Source: Moorella sp. E308F (GTDB lineage Bacteria; Bacillota; DSM-521; Neomoorellales; Neomoorellaceae). From it: DNA of 64,000 bases. Position 1 is the first letter of the stretch. Each line of letters begins with the position of its first letter. This document shows positions 14,999 to 23,390 of the stretch, one piece after another. Under the pieces are notes generated by a model, which searched no databases, was not told the origin of the DNA, and worked only from the letters and a program-made list of their open reading frames with translations. Both the position numbers and the translations under genes were made by a program. Location of the stretch: NCBI RefSeq assembly GCF_006538365.1, contig NZ_BJKN01000003.1, positions 329,965 to 393,964 on the forward strand, written 5' to 3'.

Positions 14999-17527
14999 AT
15001 GCCATACCATAAATATCTTGCCGCAGTCCTATGCCTGCTGATATTGTTTGCCGCCGCCGTGCCGGCGGCCGCGGCCCAGGAAATAACCGGGGCAGGTTCC
15101 CAGGGGACATATTTAACGGGACAGGGCTCAGATGTAACGGCGGAATTGGTTACCGGCCAGACCTTTCGCGGCCTACCCTACCCGCAAAAGCGGCTGGCGG
15201 CGGTGCGCTTTACCGATACCCGGGGCCACTGGGCCTTTTTGCCCATTTTACGCCTGGCGGCCCAGGGCATTGTCCACGGCCGCGGCGGCGGGCTGTTTGC
15301 CCCCGAGGCGGCGGTGACCCGCGCGGAGGCTCTGATACTGCTGGCGCGGGCGGCGGGGTGGGAAGGTTCGGCCGCCACGGCGGCAGGTCAGGCAGTTGCC
15401 GCCGTGGTCCCGGCCGCGACCTGGAACCTGTTAACGGACCGGGAAAAGGCCTTTACGGCGGAAGAATGGCAGCAGCCGGCCCCACGCCAGGAGGTGGCGG
15501 CCTGGGTGGGACGGGCCCTGGGCGTGAGCCCGGCAGCATCTGGATTATATCCCTGCCTGGGCGCCTTTAGCGACGGGGATGAAGTCGACGATGAGCTAGC
15601 TCCCATGGTGGAAGCCGTCCTGCAGCGGGGCCTGATGACGGGTGTACGGGCAGGTGCCTTTGCCCCCCGGCAGGCAATGACCAGGGGGGAAATGGCAGCC
15701 CTCCTGGACCGCCTCGACAACGAGCTGGCTGCCGGCAGGGGTTCCCGGCGGGTAGAAGGCCAGGTAATGGACCGGGTGGAAACCTGGTCGGGCAACGGGG
15801 AGAAGATCATCACCCTGCGGGTAGCTACCTTTGCCGGCCCCGTCATCAACCTGGAGATCAAAAAAGATGCCGGCGGGAACTCCCTGTCAGATTTTATACT
15901 CTATAAAGCCGGACGTTTAACCCTGGGGCAAGAGCTGTCCGGGGGCGAGGCCGTCCGGCTCATCCTCCAGGGGGAATACGTCCTCCTGGCGGAAAGCACT
16001 GCCATGGCCGGGTCCCTGCGGGGTATGGTCCTGGCAGCCGGGGAAAAAGAACTGCTCCTGGTGGACGACCAGGGCCGGCAGTACCGCTATGCCGTCAGCC
16101 CCCACCTGGCGGTAGAAAGCAGGGGGTACAGCAGCGACCTCCCCCTGCCGGGCCAGGTAGTCAGCCTCACGGTCCAGGACGGCACCGTTACCCGGATAGT
16201 CCCCCTGGATGGAACAGGTACACCGGCATACATCCCGGGCGACACCAGGGTTGTTACCGGTTACGTGCGGGAAGCAGAGGCCGGTGCGATAGTAATAGTC
16301 GATGCGACCGGAAACGAAGAAACGTTCAAAATAACGGGGTCTACGACCATTAGCCGGGCCGGGCGCGCGATAATGCTCGCCGACCTGAAGACCGGTGACC
16401 CGGTCAAAGTGCAGGTTGATGCCGCCGGGCAGGCTCTTGGGATCCAGGTAGGGAACAGTACCGGCCGTCTGGGTAAGATATTGAAAGGAAAACTGGACCG
16501 GATAAATTCCTTTGACAACAAGATTGTCCTCCGGGATACCAGTGAGTTTTACTACGGTGCCTGGCTGCCCGGTGAGCCCCTACGGGTGGTGAGCCTGACC
16601 CGGGAAGCGGCAGCTTCCCTGGCCGGGACTTCCCGCGACCTGCTGGTACCCTACGGCCCCTATACCGGTGAAGTGATTGTAGTCCTGGCGGGAGGTCCCC
16701 AGGGTGAGGTTGGCGTTAAGGCCGTAAAGGTGGATGCTTCTACCAGGTTATTGGAAGGCTATCTGGATTATCTTTCCCTGGGGGGCAGGGAAATGCTGCT
16801 GGCCGGTGCCGTAGACCCTGTTGCCTTTACCCGGGAGAGTATAATCATTAAAAACGGCCGGCAGGTTGAGGCAGCCGACTTGGAGCTTGGCGATTACCTG
16901 TTTACGGTAGCGGCAGCGGTTCCCGGCGGTCGCCAGGCAGTGCTGATCTTCAGTGAAGATATTTTACCTTCCTCCTGGCGGCTCTACCGTGGGCGGGTAG
17001 AAGCCGTATCCAAAGAGGGCTTTGAGCTGGAAGACGTGGAAGAGATGGGCGGCCAGGACGACCGGCTTTACGACTGGGAAGAAACCGAGGATTACAGCAT
17101 GGAGTTCCAGCTGGACTGGGAACCGGTTATCATGGACGAAAGCGGGACTTTGAGCCTGGACGAGTTTGTTGAGGCCCGATTTACCGGGAAGTATGATGGC
17201 TACCAGGCCTATACCCTGGTCCGGGAAGAAGAGGCCCGGGGTCTCCTGGTCCTGCCCCGGAGTGCCGTAGGCCCCACCATGACCAGCCTGGGCCGCCTGC
17301 AGGAAATAGACCCGGATAATGGAACTTTGACCTTGACGGCCGTCCGGGATTGGAGCCCGGGCTACAGCCAGTGGCAGGATCGTGATTATTCCCTGGAGCT
17401 GGATGCCCGGACGGCCCTGGTAGTGAAGGGGAGGGCCATGGCGGCCCTGGAAGACTTGCTCCCCGGCGATAACGTCTATGTCATCCACGACCAGAAGCAG
17501 GCCCTGGTGGTAGTGGCAATGGATTAG
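14999..17527 (+). CDS. SLH-domain surface protein
   Basis: 842 residues with a signal peptide (YLAAVLCLLILFAAAVPAAA). Two S-layer homology motifs are near the N-terminus: FTDTRGHWAFLPILRLAAQG with RAEALILLARAAGW (residues about 70-120), and FSDGDEVDDELAPMVEAVLQ with RGEMAALLDRLDNE (residues about 195-245). SLH domains bind pyruvylated cell-wall polysaccharide and tether the protein to the wall. The remaining 600 residues are beta-rich repeats of an uncharacterised type (for example VTGYVREAEAGAIVIVDATG). It begins three bases after the IPT protein stops, so it is a candidate wall anchor for that protein. Confidence 0.83.
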   Translation: MPYHKYLAAVLCLLILFAAAVPAAAAQEITGAGSQGTYLTGQGSDVTAELVTGQTFRGLPYPQKRLAAVRFTDTRGHWAFLPILRLAAQGIVHGRGGGLFAPEAAVTRAEALILLARAAGWEGSAATAAGQAVAAVVPAATWNLLTDREKAFTAEEWQQPAPRQEVAAWVGRALGVSPAASGLYPCLGAFSDGDEVDDELAPMVEAVLQRGLMTGVRAGAFAPRQAMTRGEMAALLDRLDNELAAGRGSRRVEGQVMDRVETWSGNGEKIITLRVATFAGPVINLEIKKDAGGNSLSDFILYKAGRLTLGQELSGGEAVRLILQGEYVLLAESTAMAGSLRGMVLAAGEKELLLVDDQGRQYRYAVSPHLAVESRGYSSDLPLPGQVVSLTVQDGTVTRIVPLDGTGTPAYIPGDTRVVTGYVREAEAGAIVIVDATGNEETFKITGSTTISRAGRAIMLADLKTGDPVKVQVDAAGQALGIQVGNSTGRLGKILKGKLDRINSFDNKIVLRDTSEFYYGAWLPGEPLRVVSLTREAAASLAGTSRDLLVPYGPYTGEVIVVLAGGPQGEVGVKAVKVDASTRLLEGYLDYLSLGGREMLLAGAVDPVAFTRESIIIKNGRQVEAADLELGDYLFTVAAAVPGGRQAVLIFSEDILPSSWRLYRGRVEAVSKEGFELEDVEEMGGQDDRLYDWEETEDYSMEFQLDWEPVIMDESGTLSLDEFVEARFTGKYDGYQAYTLVREEEARGLLVLPRSAVGPTMTSLGRLQEIDPDNGTLTLTAVRDWSPGYSQWQDRDYSLELDARTALVVKGRAMAALEDLLPGDNVYVIHDQKQALVVVAMD

Positions 17528-17598
17528 GTATGGAAATAGCCGTCTATGCGTCCGGCGACTTCCTGGGAAAAAGAAGGTACCAGCCGTAATATTTTCAG

Positions 17599-19260
17599 GT
17601 GAGGGTAGAGGTGGTTGGTGTGGTTGAAAACCGGCTGAGGGACAAATTTTGCTGGCTCATCTTTTGGGGTGCATTCTTCACTATATATTTACTGCATGCC
17701 CTCCCGGCCGCTGCCGTCGATTTTTACCGTTTCCAGGGCGGCATCAAGAACGAAAAGGAATATGCCGAAGTCCTTTACCTTACCGGCGAGCCGGTACTCC
17801 TGAAGGGTACGGTGCAGGAAAATACCAGCCCGGCCAGGAACGGTAAAATCACCAGCAGGGTTACCTTTAAACTGGAAAACAAAGAAAAGGGCATCAAGCT
17901 GAACCGGAGCTTGAACTTTGCTACGGAAGTAGAAAAAAATGGAAGGCAGGAAGTAAACACTACCACCCTGGAACGCTTCAACGAAACAATCACTGTGGGA
18001 AAGGACAGGTACACCCTGCATGACTTTCAATTCTCCCGGTCAGAGCTTTTGGACCACCAGCCGGCGGTTGATTATAAAAGCGGCAACTGGACGGCCCGGA
18101 AAGTCTACAGCCTTAATAACGACCAGGCCAGGGTGACTGTGGAAACCTGGGGGCAAACAGTAGGTTACAGCCATGCCTGGGGAAGCACCGAGACCAGCCA
18201 GGAAGAAGGCACGGTGTTTTTCAGCGGCAAGGTGGCTCTGGATAAGGAAACCCTTGTTTCCACTACGTGGAGCAGCAGTTTCCACCAGGACCTTTCTTAC
18301 CGGCGCACCCGCTACCTGGAATACCAGGCCAACGAGCCCCTGGCCATCAGCTTTGCGGGGGGCTACGTCGAGAATACCCGGACCACCGAAACCCTGCATT
18401 ACCGGGGCAGTTTTCCCGACCTGGAGAACGGCGTACTGGCCAGCAGCCGCTGGCTGAAGAAAGAGGGCAGTTACGAATTAAATGGCCTTGCCGGCAAAAA
18501 CTGGTTGTGGGTGGCGGACCTGGCCGACATCCGCGGCCACTGGGCCGAGGCGGATATTCGCCAGATCTACGGTTTAGGCGCCTTTGAGGAAGAAGGGGAT
18601 TATTTCCGGCCGTCGCTGCCCTTCTTCCGCGGCCAGTTTGCCCGGGCCCTGGTCGCAGTGCTGGACCTGCCCCTGCCGGACGAAGATTCGGGAGCAGCCC
18701 GGCTGCCGGGTGCCAGGGGGTTGACCACCGGCCGCATCCTGACGGGTCAGGGCGGCACGACTTACACCCGGCCGAACCTTACGGGCCGGGCCGGGCAATC
18801 GTCCCTGTTAGCCGGCAGGCTGGGCCAGGCCGCCCAGCCCCAGGAAAAACCCCTCTTTGCCGATGTCGCCACGACTGATCCGGCCTATAAGTATTACAAA
18901 GCCGTCTATGAAGCCGGAGTAATGACCGGTACGGGGCCGGGCCTTTTTGGCCCTACCGAGCCCCTGACCAGGGCCGAAGCCCTGGTCATCCTGGTACGGG
19001 CCCTGGGCCTGGAAGGCCTGGCGCCGGCAGGCTATGTGCGGACTCCCTTCCAGGATGACTGGGATATACCTGCCTGGGCACGAGCTGCCGTCTACGTGGC
19101 CAGTAAAATCGGCCTGATCCAGGGTGACGAGTACGGCTTCCTGAAGCCCAACGAAACCCTTACCCGGGCCGAAGCGGCAGTATTTCTCAACCGTTTTATC
19201 CACTATCTCCAGGAGGAAATGACCGCCGATTACCGGGAGCGGGTGCTGAATTTTAACTAG
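17599..19260 (+). CDS. SLH-domain surface protein with C-terminal SLH triplet
   Basis: About 553 residues. The start is uncertain between GTG 17599 and GTG 17620; the latter has GAGGTGG close upstream. A hydrophobic export signal follows (FCWLIFWGAFFTIYLLHALP then AAAVDFYRF). Residues 30-300 form a beta-rich domain of unknown type. Three SLH motifs occupy the C-terminal half: LADIRGHWAEADIRQIYGLG, FADVATTDPAYKYYKAVYEA with LTRAEALVILVRALGL, and FQDDWDIPAWARAAVYVASK with LTRAEAAVFLNRF. A low-complexity GRILTGQGGTT region separates the first two. It lies 19 bases before fliW on the same strand. Confidence 0.8.
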   Translation: MRVEVVGVVENRLRDKFCWLIFWGAFFTIYLLHALPAAAVDFYRFQGGIKNEKEYAEVLYLTGEPVLLKGTVQENTSPARNGKITSRVTFKLENKEKGIKLNRSLNFATEVEKNGRQEVNTTTLERFNETITVGKDRYTLHDFQFSRSELLDHQPAVDYKSGNWTARKVYSLNNDQARVTVETWGQTVGYSHAWGSTETSQEEGTVFFSGKVALDKETLVSTTWSSSFHQDLSYRRTRYLEYQANEPLAISFAGGYVENTRTTETLHYRGSFPDLENGVLASSRWLKKEGSYELNGLAGKNWLWVADLADIRGHWAEADIRQIYGLGAFEEEGDYFRPSLPFFRGQFARALVAVLDLPLPDEDSGAARLPGARGLTTGRILTGQGGTTYTRPNLTGRAGQSSLLAGRLGQAAQPQEKPLFADVATTDPAYKYYKAVYEAGVMTGTGPGLFGPTEPLTRAEALVILVRALGLEGLAPAGYVRTPFQDDWDIPAWARAAVYVASKIGLIQGDEYGFLKPNETLTRAEAAVFLNRFIHYLQEEMTADYRERVLNFN

Positions 19261-19278
19261 TGAAAGGCGGGTTTACCT

Positions 19279-19704
19279 GTGAGGGTACAGACGTCACGTT
19301 TTGGGGTAGTAGAGATCGATCCGGCGGAAGTGTTGACCTTTCCTAACGGCATCCCGGCCTTTGAACACCTGAGAGAGTTTTTCTTTCACCCCATCCCGGA
19401 AAACCCGGCCTTTACCTGGCTCCAGGCCGTAAGGGATCCGGAAGTAGCCTTCCTGCTGGTCGACCCCTTTCTCTTTTTCCCCGGCTATGAAGTGGAGATC
19501 CCGGATGGCCTGCAGAGAGAGCTGGAGATTAAAGCCGCTGCCGACGTCCTGGTCCTGGCCGTAGTGACCGTCCCCAACGGCGACGTCCGGCGCATGACGG
19601 CCAACCTGGTGGCTCCAATGATCATCAACAGGGCCGCCCGCCTGGGCCGGCAGTTTGTCATGGAGGGCACCAGATATACCACCCGGCACCCTCTGTTCCG
19701 GTGA
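19279..19704 (+). CDS. fliW: Flagellar assembly factor FliW
   Basis: 141 residues from GTG 19279. The family pattern is clear: FGVVEIDPAEVLTFPNGIPA at the front, then DPEVAFLLVDPFLFFPGYEV in the middle and NLVAPMIINRAARLGRQFVM near the end. FliW binds free flagellin and, in a partner-switch, binds CsrA to relieve its block on flagellin translation. Its gene sits 159 bases before csrA, the usual pairing in Firmicutes. The downstream flagellin leader has a candidate CsrA hairpin, so all parts of this feedback loop are present. Confidence 0.94.
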   Translation: MRVQTSRFGVVEIDPAEVLTFPNGIPAFEHLREFFFHPIPENPAFTWLQAVRDPEVAFLLVDPFLFFPGYEVEIPDGLQRELEIKAAADVLVLAVVTVPNGDVRRMTANLVAPMIINRAARLGRQFVMEGTRYTTRHPLFR

Positions 19705-19863
19705 GCTGCGGCCAGGTAACGTTGCCGGGAAGGCAAGACGGAACAAAGCAGGTGCTGTGGCGGGCGCGCCGGTGGAAAGGAGTTCGTCTTTTAAGGGAAA
19801 TAATAAAGACGGGGGCCGGGAGCCATTATCCCTGACTGGCCCCGGCGAAGGAGCGGGTAAGCC

Positions 19864-20103
19864 GTGCTTGTCTTGACCCGGCGGGTTAACGAAACCATCG
19901 TTATCGACAACAGGATCAAAATAACCGTTGTTGGCATTGAAGACGATAAAATCCGCATCGGCATCGACGCCCCGCCGGAGGTGCCCATTGTCCGCGAGGA
20001 GCTGCTTGCTGCCGTCCGCGATGAGAATAAAGCCGCCGCCAGGATGCCGGCCATAGCGATCGGGGAGCTGCCCATGAAAACAAAGCCGGGTGAGCAGCAG
20101 TAA
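19864..20103 (+). CDS. csrA: Carbon storage/translation regulator CsrA
   Basis: 79 residues from GTG 19864 with GAAGGAG upstream. The sequence MLVLTRRVNETIVIDNRIKI and IRIGIDAPPEVPIVREEL is textbook CsrA, including the RNA-contacting LTRR and the VPIVREE segment. Residues after 55 are a short variable tail. CsrA dimers bind GGA in RNA hairpin loops and block ribosome access; in Firmicutes the main target is flagellin mRNA, under control of FliW. The 160-base gap between fliW and csrA contains no other gene. Confidence 0.96.
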   Translation: MLVLTRRVNETIVIDNRIKITVVGIEDDKIRIGIDAPPEVPIVREELLAAVRDENKAAARMPAIAIGELPMKTKPGEQQ

Positions 20104-20200
20104 CATTGAGAACCAACCTTTTGTATGATATGATCAATTCAGCAAATTGGTGTAAAGCGGCAGTCATGTCAACTACGTAATGACGGCAGGTGAAACTGAA

Positions 20201-20827
20201 ATGAGCCGACAGGATAACCATAACCTGCTCAAAGAGGCCTGTACCCGGTACGCCGTCGCCGATGCCCGCCCTCTCCCGCCCGGCAAAATGACCTTTGAAC
20301 AATTCCTTACCTGGGCCGATGAAGACACCCTGGCCGAATGGGTAGAGGGAGAGGTCGTCCTGATGACGCCGGCATCACTGAACCACCAAAGGTTGGCGGG
20401 CTTTCTTTATATGCTTATCAGGGAATTTGTCATCCAACATGATTTGGGGGAAGTGCTTTTTGCACCTTTCTTAGTACGCCTGCCGGACCCATTAAAAAGT
20501 GCACGTGAACCTGACTTAATCTTTGTAGCCAGGGAGCGCCTGCACTTGCTTAAGCCTGCTTACCTGAACGGGGCGCCTGATTTAATAATCGAGATAACCT
20601 CACCGGAAAGCCTTGAACGCGACCGGAACATTAAATTTAAGGAATACGAACAAGCAGGCGTGAAAGAATACTGGCTTATTCACCCCGATACTCGCCAGGC
20701 CGAGTTTTTCCAGCTCCAGGATGGCCGGTATCAACAGATACGGCCGGATGAAGACGGGATTTATACCTCCCGGGTGCTGCCGGGTTTGAGGCTTAACTTA
20801 AACAAATTGTGGGAAGAGGTACAGTGA
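20201..20827 (+). CDS. Uma2-family (DUF820) putative restriction-fold nuclease
   Basis: About 208 residues; I use ATG 20201 (CAGGTGAAA upstream), with ATG 20180 possible. The family pattern is FEQFLTWADEDTLAEWVEGE near the start, then AREPDLIFVARERL, DLIIEITSPESLERDRNIKF and YEQAGVKEYWLIHPDTRQAE. The Glu-Pro-Asp, Glu-Ile and Lys positions form a PD-(D/E)XK-type active site. Uma2 proteins are very common in Cyanobacteria, Chloroflexi and Moorella-type Clostridia, with unsettled roles, sometimes linked to mobile DNA. It lies between csrA and the glycosylation genes without obvious functional connection. Confidence 0.8.
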   Translation: MSRQDNHNLLKEACTRYAVADARPLPPGKMTFEQFLTWADEDTLAEWVEGEVVLMTPASLNHQRLAGFLYMLIREFVIQHDLGEVLFAPFLVRLPDPLKSAREPDLIFVARERLHLLKPAYLNGAPDLIIEITSPESLERDRNIKFKEYEQAGVKEYWLIHPDTRQAEFFQLQDGRYQQIRPDEDGIYTSRVLPGLRLNLNKLWEEVQ

Positions 20828-20920
20828 CCAGTGTTCGTGACCCTGTTCACTTCTCCCTGCTACAAACGGGGGTATTTTTGTGTCTATCGGAAATCCCAGG
20901 GTCATTATTGCCGGCCCTCT

Positions 20921-20943
20921 AATGCTGTTAAAAGCATTTTAGA
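20921..20943 (+). terminator. Weak intrinsic terminator-like hairpin
   Basis: AATGCT and AGCATT form a 6-bp stem around GTTAAA, followed by TTTTAG, 94 bases after the Uma2 stop. The stem is short and AT-rich, so termination would be inefficient. Confidence 0.35.
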
Positions 20944-21009
20944 CGAAGTTAAAGGGTCATAATCTTGAAAGAAAATCTTACTTTAACCCCTCCAGCCTGG
21001 CGGTAAAAT

Positions 21010-21020
21010 GTCGATATAAT
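21010..21020 (+). promoter_or_regulatory. Candidate sigma-28 or sigma-A -10 region upstream of legB
   Basis: GTCGATAT at 21010-21017 equals the -10 of the flaG promoter at 33902, and TATAAT at 21015-21020 is also a sigma-A -10. No convincing -35 box is seen 15-17 bases upstream, so the call rests on the -10 alone. The rest of the 277-base gap (20828-21104) holds only the weak hairpin at 20921. Confidence 0.35.
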
Positions 21021-21104
21021 GTCATGGAAAGTAAATAGAAGTGAAGAAATAATATATAAGGCACCCAAAATAACTTAATATGGATCAAAGGAAGGTATAT
21101 CCCA

Positions 21105-22076
21105 TTGCACATTTTAGTAACCGGTGCCGGCGGTTTTATCGGTTCGCATCTTACGGAGAGGTTGGTTAGAGAGGGACATAAAGTCCGGGCCTTTGTCCAT
21201 TATGATGCTCGCAATACATGGGGTTGGCTGGAGGAGAGTGAAGTCAAAGACGATGTTGAAGTCTTTGCGGGTGATATCCGCGATTATGACAGCGTCAGGG
21301 CCTCCTTAAGGGGGATAGAGGTAGTATTCCACCTGGCGGCCTTAATAGGGATTCCCTATTCTTATATCACGCCGGTTGCTTACATCAGGACGAACATCGA
21401 AGGCACGTATAATATTTGCCAGGCAGCGAGGGAAGAGGGTCTGAGAAGGGTAGTTCATACTTCTACGTCCGAAGTTTACGGAACGGCCCGGTATGTCCCT
21501 ATCGATGAAAACCATCCCCTACAAGCCCAGTCACCTTACGCTGCCAGCAAGATTGGCGCCGACCAGCTGGCCCTGAGTTTTTACCGGTCTTTTGATTTAC
21601 CGGTAACTATAATCCGGCCCTTTAACACCTACGGGCCACGCCAGTCAGCCCGGGCCGTTATCCCTACGATTATCACCCAGCTGTTAAGTGGCCGGGAGGA
21701 GATACGGCTGGGCAATTTGGCACCGACGCGGGACTTTAATTATATTGAAGATACGGTGAGCGGCTTTATCGCAGCCGGCCTTTCCCCCCATACCGTGGGT
21801 GAAGTGGTAAATATCGGCAGCGGCCGGGAAATAAGCATCGGCGAGCTGGTTGAGCTGATAGGACAATTGATCGGGATAAAGGTGAAAGACCGGGTTGATG
21901 CGGAACGTTACCGCCCTGAAGCGAGCGAAGTAGAGCGTTTATGCTGTGATAACCGCAAAGCGAACCGGCTGGCAGGCTGGCGGCCGGAATACTCGTTGAG
22001 GGAAGGACTGGCAATAACAATCGATTGGTTTAAAAATCACCTGGCTTTATATAAAGCCGGACAATATAACGTATAA
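21105..22076 (+). CDS. legB: NAD-dependent 4,6-dehydratase of the LegB type
   Basis: 323 residues from TTG 21105 behind AAAGGAAGG. An extended SDR enzyme: nucleotide-binding ILVTGAGGFIGSHLTERL, catalytic STSEVYG and YAASK (Tyr and Lys), and the FNTYGPRQSARAVIPTIITQ stretch characteristic of LegB-like proteins, with FVHYDARNTWGWLEE in place of the family FVFYNSFNSWGWL. LegB starts the legionaminic acid pathway by making the 4-keto-6-deoxy sugar nucleotide. The next legionaminic enzyme is only a stump here (22092-22238). The gene could still be used for another sugar, so the pathway assignment is by similarity. Confidence 0.8.
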   Translation: MHILVTGAGGFIGSHLTERLVREGHKVRAFVHYDARNTWGWLEESEVKDDVEVFAGDIRDYDSVRASLRGIEVVFHLAALIGIPYSYITPVAYIRTNIEGTYNICQAAREEGLRRVVHTSTSEVYGTARYVPIDENHPLQAQSPYAASKIGADQLALSFYRSFDLPVTIIRPFNTYGPRQSARAVIPTIITQLLSGREEIRLGNLAPTRDFNYIEDTVSGFIAAGLSPHTVGEVVNIGSGREISIGELVELIGQLIGIKVKDRVDAERYRPEASEVERLCCDNRKANRLAGWRPEYSLREGLAITIDWFKNHLALYKAGQYNV

Positions 22077-22091
22077 GGCGGCGCCTTTTTG

Positions 22092-22238
22092 ATGCAGGAA
22101 ATTAAGATACCGTTGGACTGGCCTAATATCAGTGAGTTAGAGCGTGACTATATCTTAAAAGTTTTAGCAAGCGGCTATGTCTCTTCGGCCGGGCCCATGG
22201 TGAGGGAATTTGAGCGAAGTTGTGCTGGGAATTTTTAG
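22092..22238 (+). pseudogene. N-terminal stump of a LegC-like DegT/DnrJ aminotransferase
   Basis: A 48-codon frame starting ATG 22092, 15 bases after legB, reads IPLDWPNISELERDYILKVL then ASGYVSSAGPMVREFERS and stops after CAGNF at 22236-22238. This is the usual N-terminus of PLP-dependent aminotransferases such as LegC (P-N-I-x-x-L-E, SGYVSSAGP, V-x-x-F-E). Full-length members have about 380 residues. The break at about 22225 leaves no catalytic Lys. The following 120 bases (22239-22358) show no gene, and pseB begins after them, so the legionaminic operon has been cut and replaced. Confidence 0.75.
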
Positions 22239-22358
22239 AGGAGAAATCTGTTTCCTACTTATCCTCTGAAAACGATATTTACCCATCTATCCTTAACTGT
22301 TGGAGAAAAATAGTGCTAGAAAAATTGTAATCTTTTTACTAAAGGACGTGAGTTATAG

Positions 22359-23390
22359 GTGGAGTGGCATGGCTTAAGCGTTTTAGTCACTGGCGCTACA
22401 GGCTCTTTTGGACGGAAATTTGTAGAAATTGTTTTAAGGGAGTATAAACCTAGGCGGTTAATCATTTTTAGTCGCGATGAGCTAAAGCAACACGAAATGC
22501 GTCAGATTTATGATGACAAGGCAGCCGGTTCCCCGATCAGGTACTTCATTGGAGACGTGCGGGACCGGGAGCGACTATACAGAGCTTTTGCTGGAGTAGA
22601 TATTGTTGTACACGCCGCAGCGCTGAAACAGGTTCCCGCCTGTGAATATAACCCATTTGAAGCGGTAAAAACAAATGTTTTAGGTGCCCAGAATGTTATC
22701 GAAGCGGCTATAGACAGGGGCGTAAAGAAAGTTATAGCCATCAGTACCGATAAGGCTGTAAACCCAGTTAATCTATATGGAGCAACCAAGCTTTGTGCGG
22801 AAAAAATGTTTATTCAGGCGAATGCATATGCCGGGGCAGGTGGGACACGATTTGCGGTTTGTCGATACGGCAACGTGGTAGCCAGCAGGGGTAGTGTTAT
22901 TCCGCTTTTTGCACGCCAGCGTGAAAACGGTGTGGTTACCGTCACGGACCCCCGTATGACACGCTTTTGGATCACGCTGGAACAGGGTGTACGCTTTGTT
23001 TTGCGCTGTCTAGAGCTAATGCGTGGCGGGGAGATTTTTGTGCCCAAGATCCCGAGCATGAACATCATGGATCTTGTAGAGGCAGTGGCCCCTGGGTGTC
23101 GAGTTGAGTATATCGGGATAAGGCCGGGAGAAAAATTGCACGAAGTGTTGATTTCCGAAGATGAGGCCCGCCATACTGTAGATGTGGGCGATATGTACGT
23201 AATTAAACCACTACACCCATGGTGGCAAACAGGCAACTGGTCGGAAGGCACACCCTTACCAGATGGTTTCCGTTTCTCGAGTGATAAGAATGAGTGGTGG
23301 CTTAGGGTGGAACAGCTGCAAGACTTAATCGCAACATATGGATTTGCACCAGATGTTGAAAGAACGCCTCACGGAGGCAAACTGGAATGA
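22359..23390 (+). CDS. pseB: UDP-N-acetylglucosamine 4,6-dehydratase (inverting) PseB
   Basis: 343 residues from GTG 22359 with AAAGGACG upstream. The family signatures are GLSVLVTGATGSFGRKFVEI, HAAALKQVPACEYNPFEAVK, ISTDKAVNPVNLYGATKLCA with the Lys of the modified YxxxK/DKA active site, and RYGNVVASRGSVIPLFARQ. PseB removes water from UDP-GlcNAc and inverts C5, the first step to pseudaminic acid. It starts a tight five-gene operon (pseB-pseC-pseF-pseGH-pseI) that supplies the sugar for flagellin glycosylation. The stop overlaps the pseC start as ATGA. Confidence 0.93.
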   Translation: MEWHGLSVLVTGATGSFGRKFVEIVLREYKPRRLIIFSRDELKQHEMRQIYDDKAAGSPIRYFIGDVRDRERLYRAFAGVDIVVHAAALKQVPACEYNPFEAVKTNVLGAQNVIEAAIDRGVKKVIAISTDKAVNPVNLYGATKLCAEKMFIQANAYAGAGGTRFAVCRYGNVVASRGSVIPLFARQRENGVVTVTDPRMTRFWITLEQGVRFVLRCLELMRGGEIFVPKIPSMNIMDLVEAVAPGCRVEYIGIRPGEKLHEVLISEDEARHTVDVGDMYVIKPLHPWWQTGNWSEGTPLPDGFRFSSDKNEWWLRVEQLQDLIATYGFAPDVERTPHGGKLE

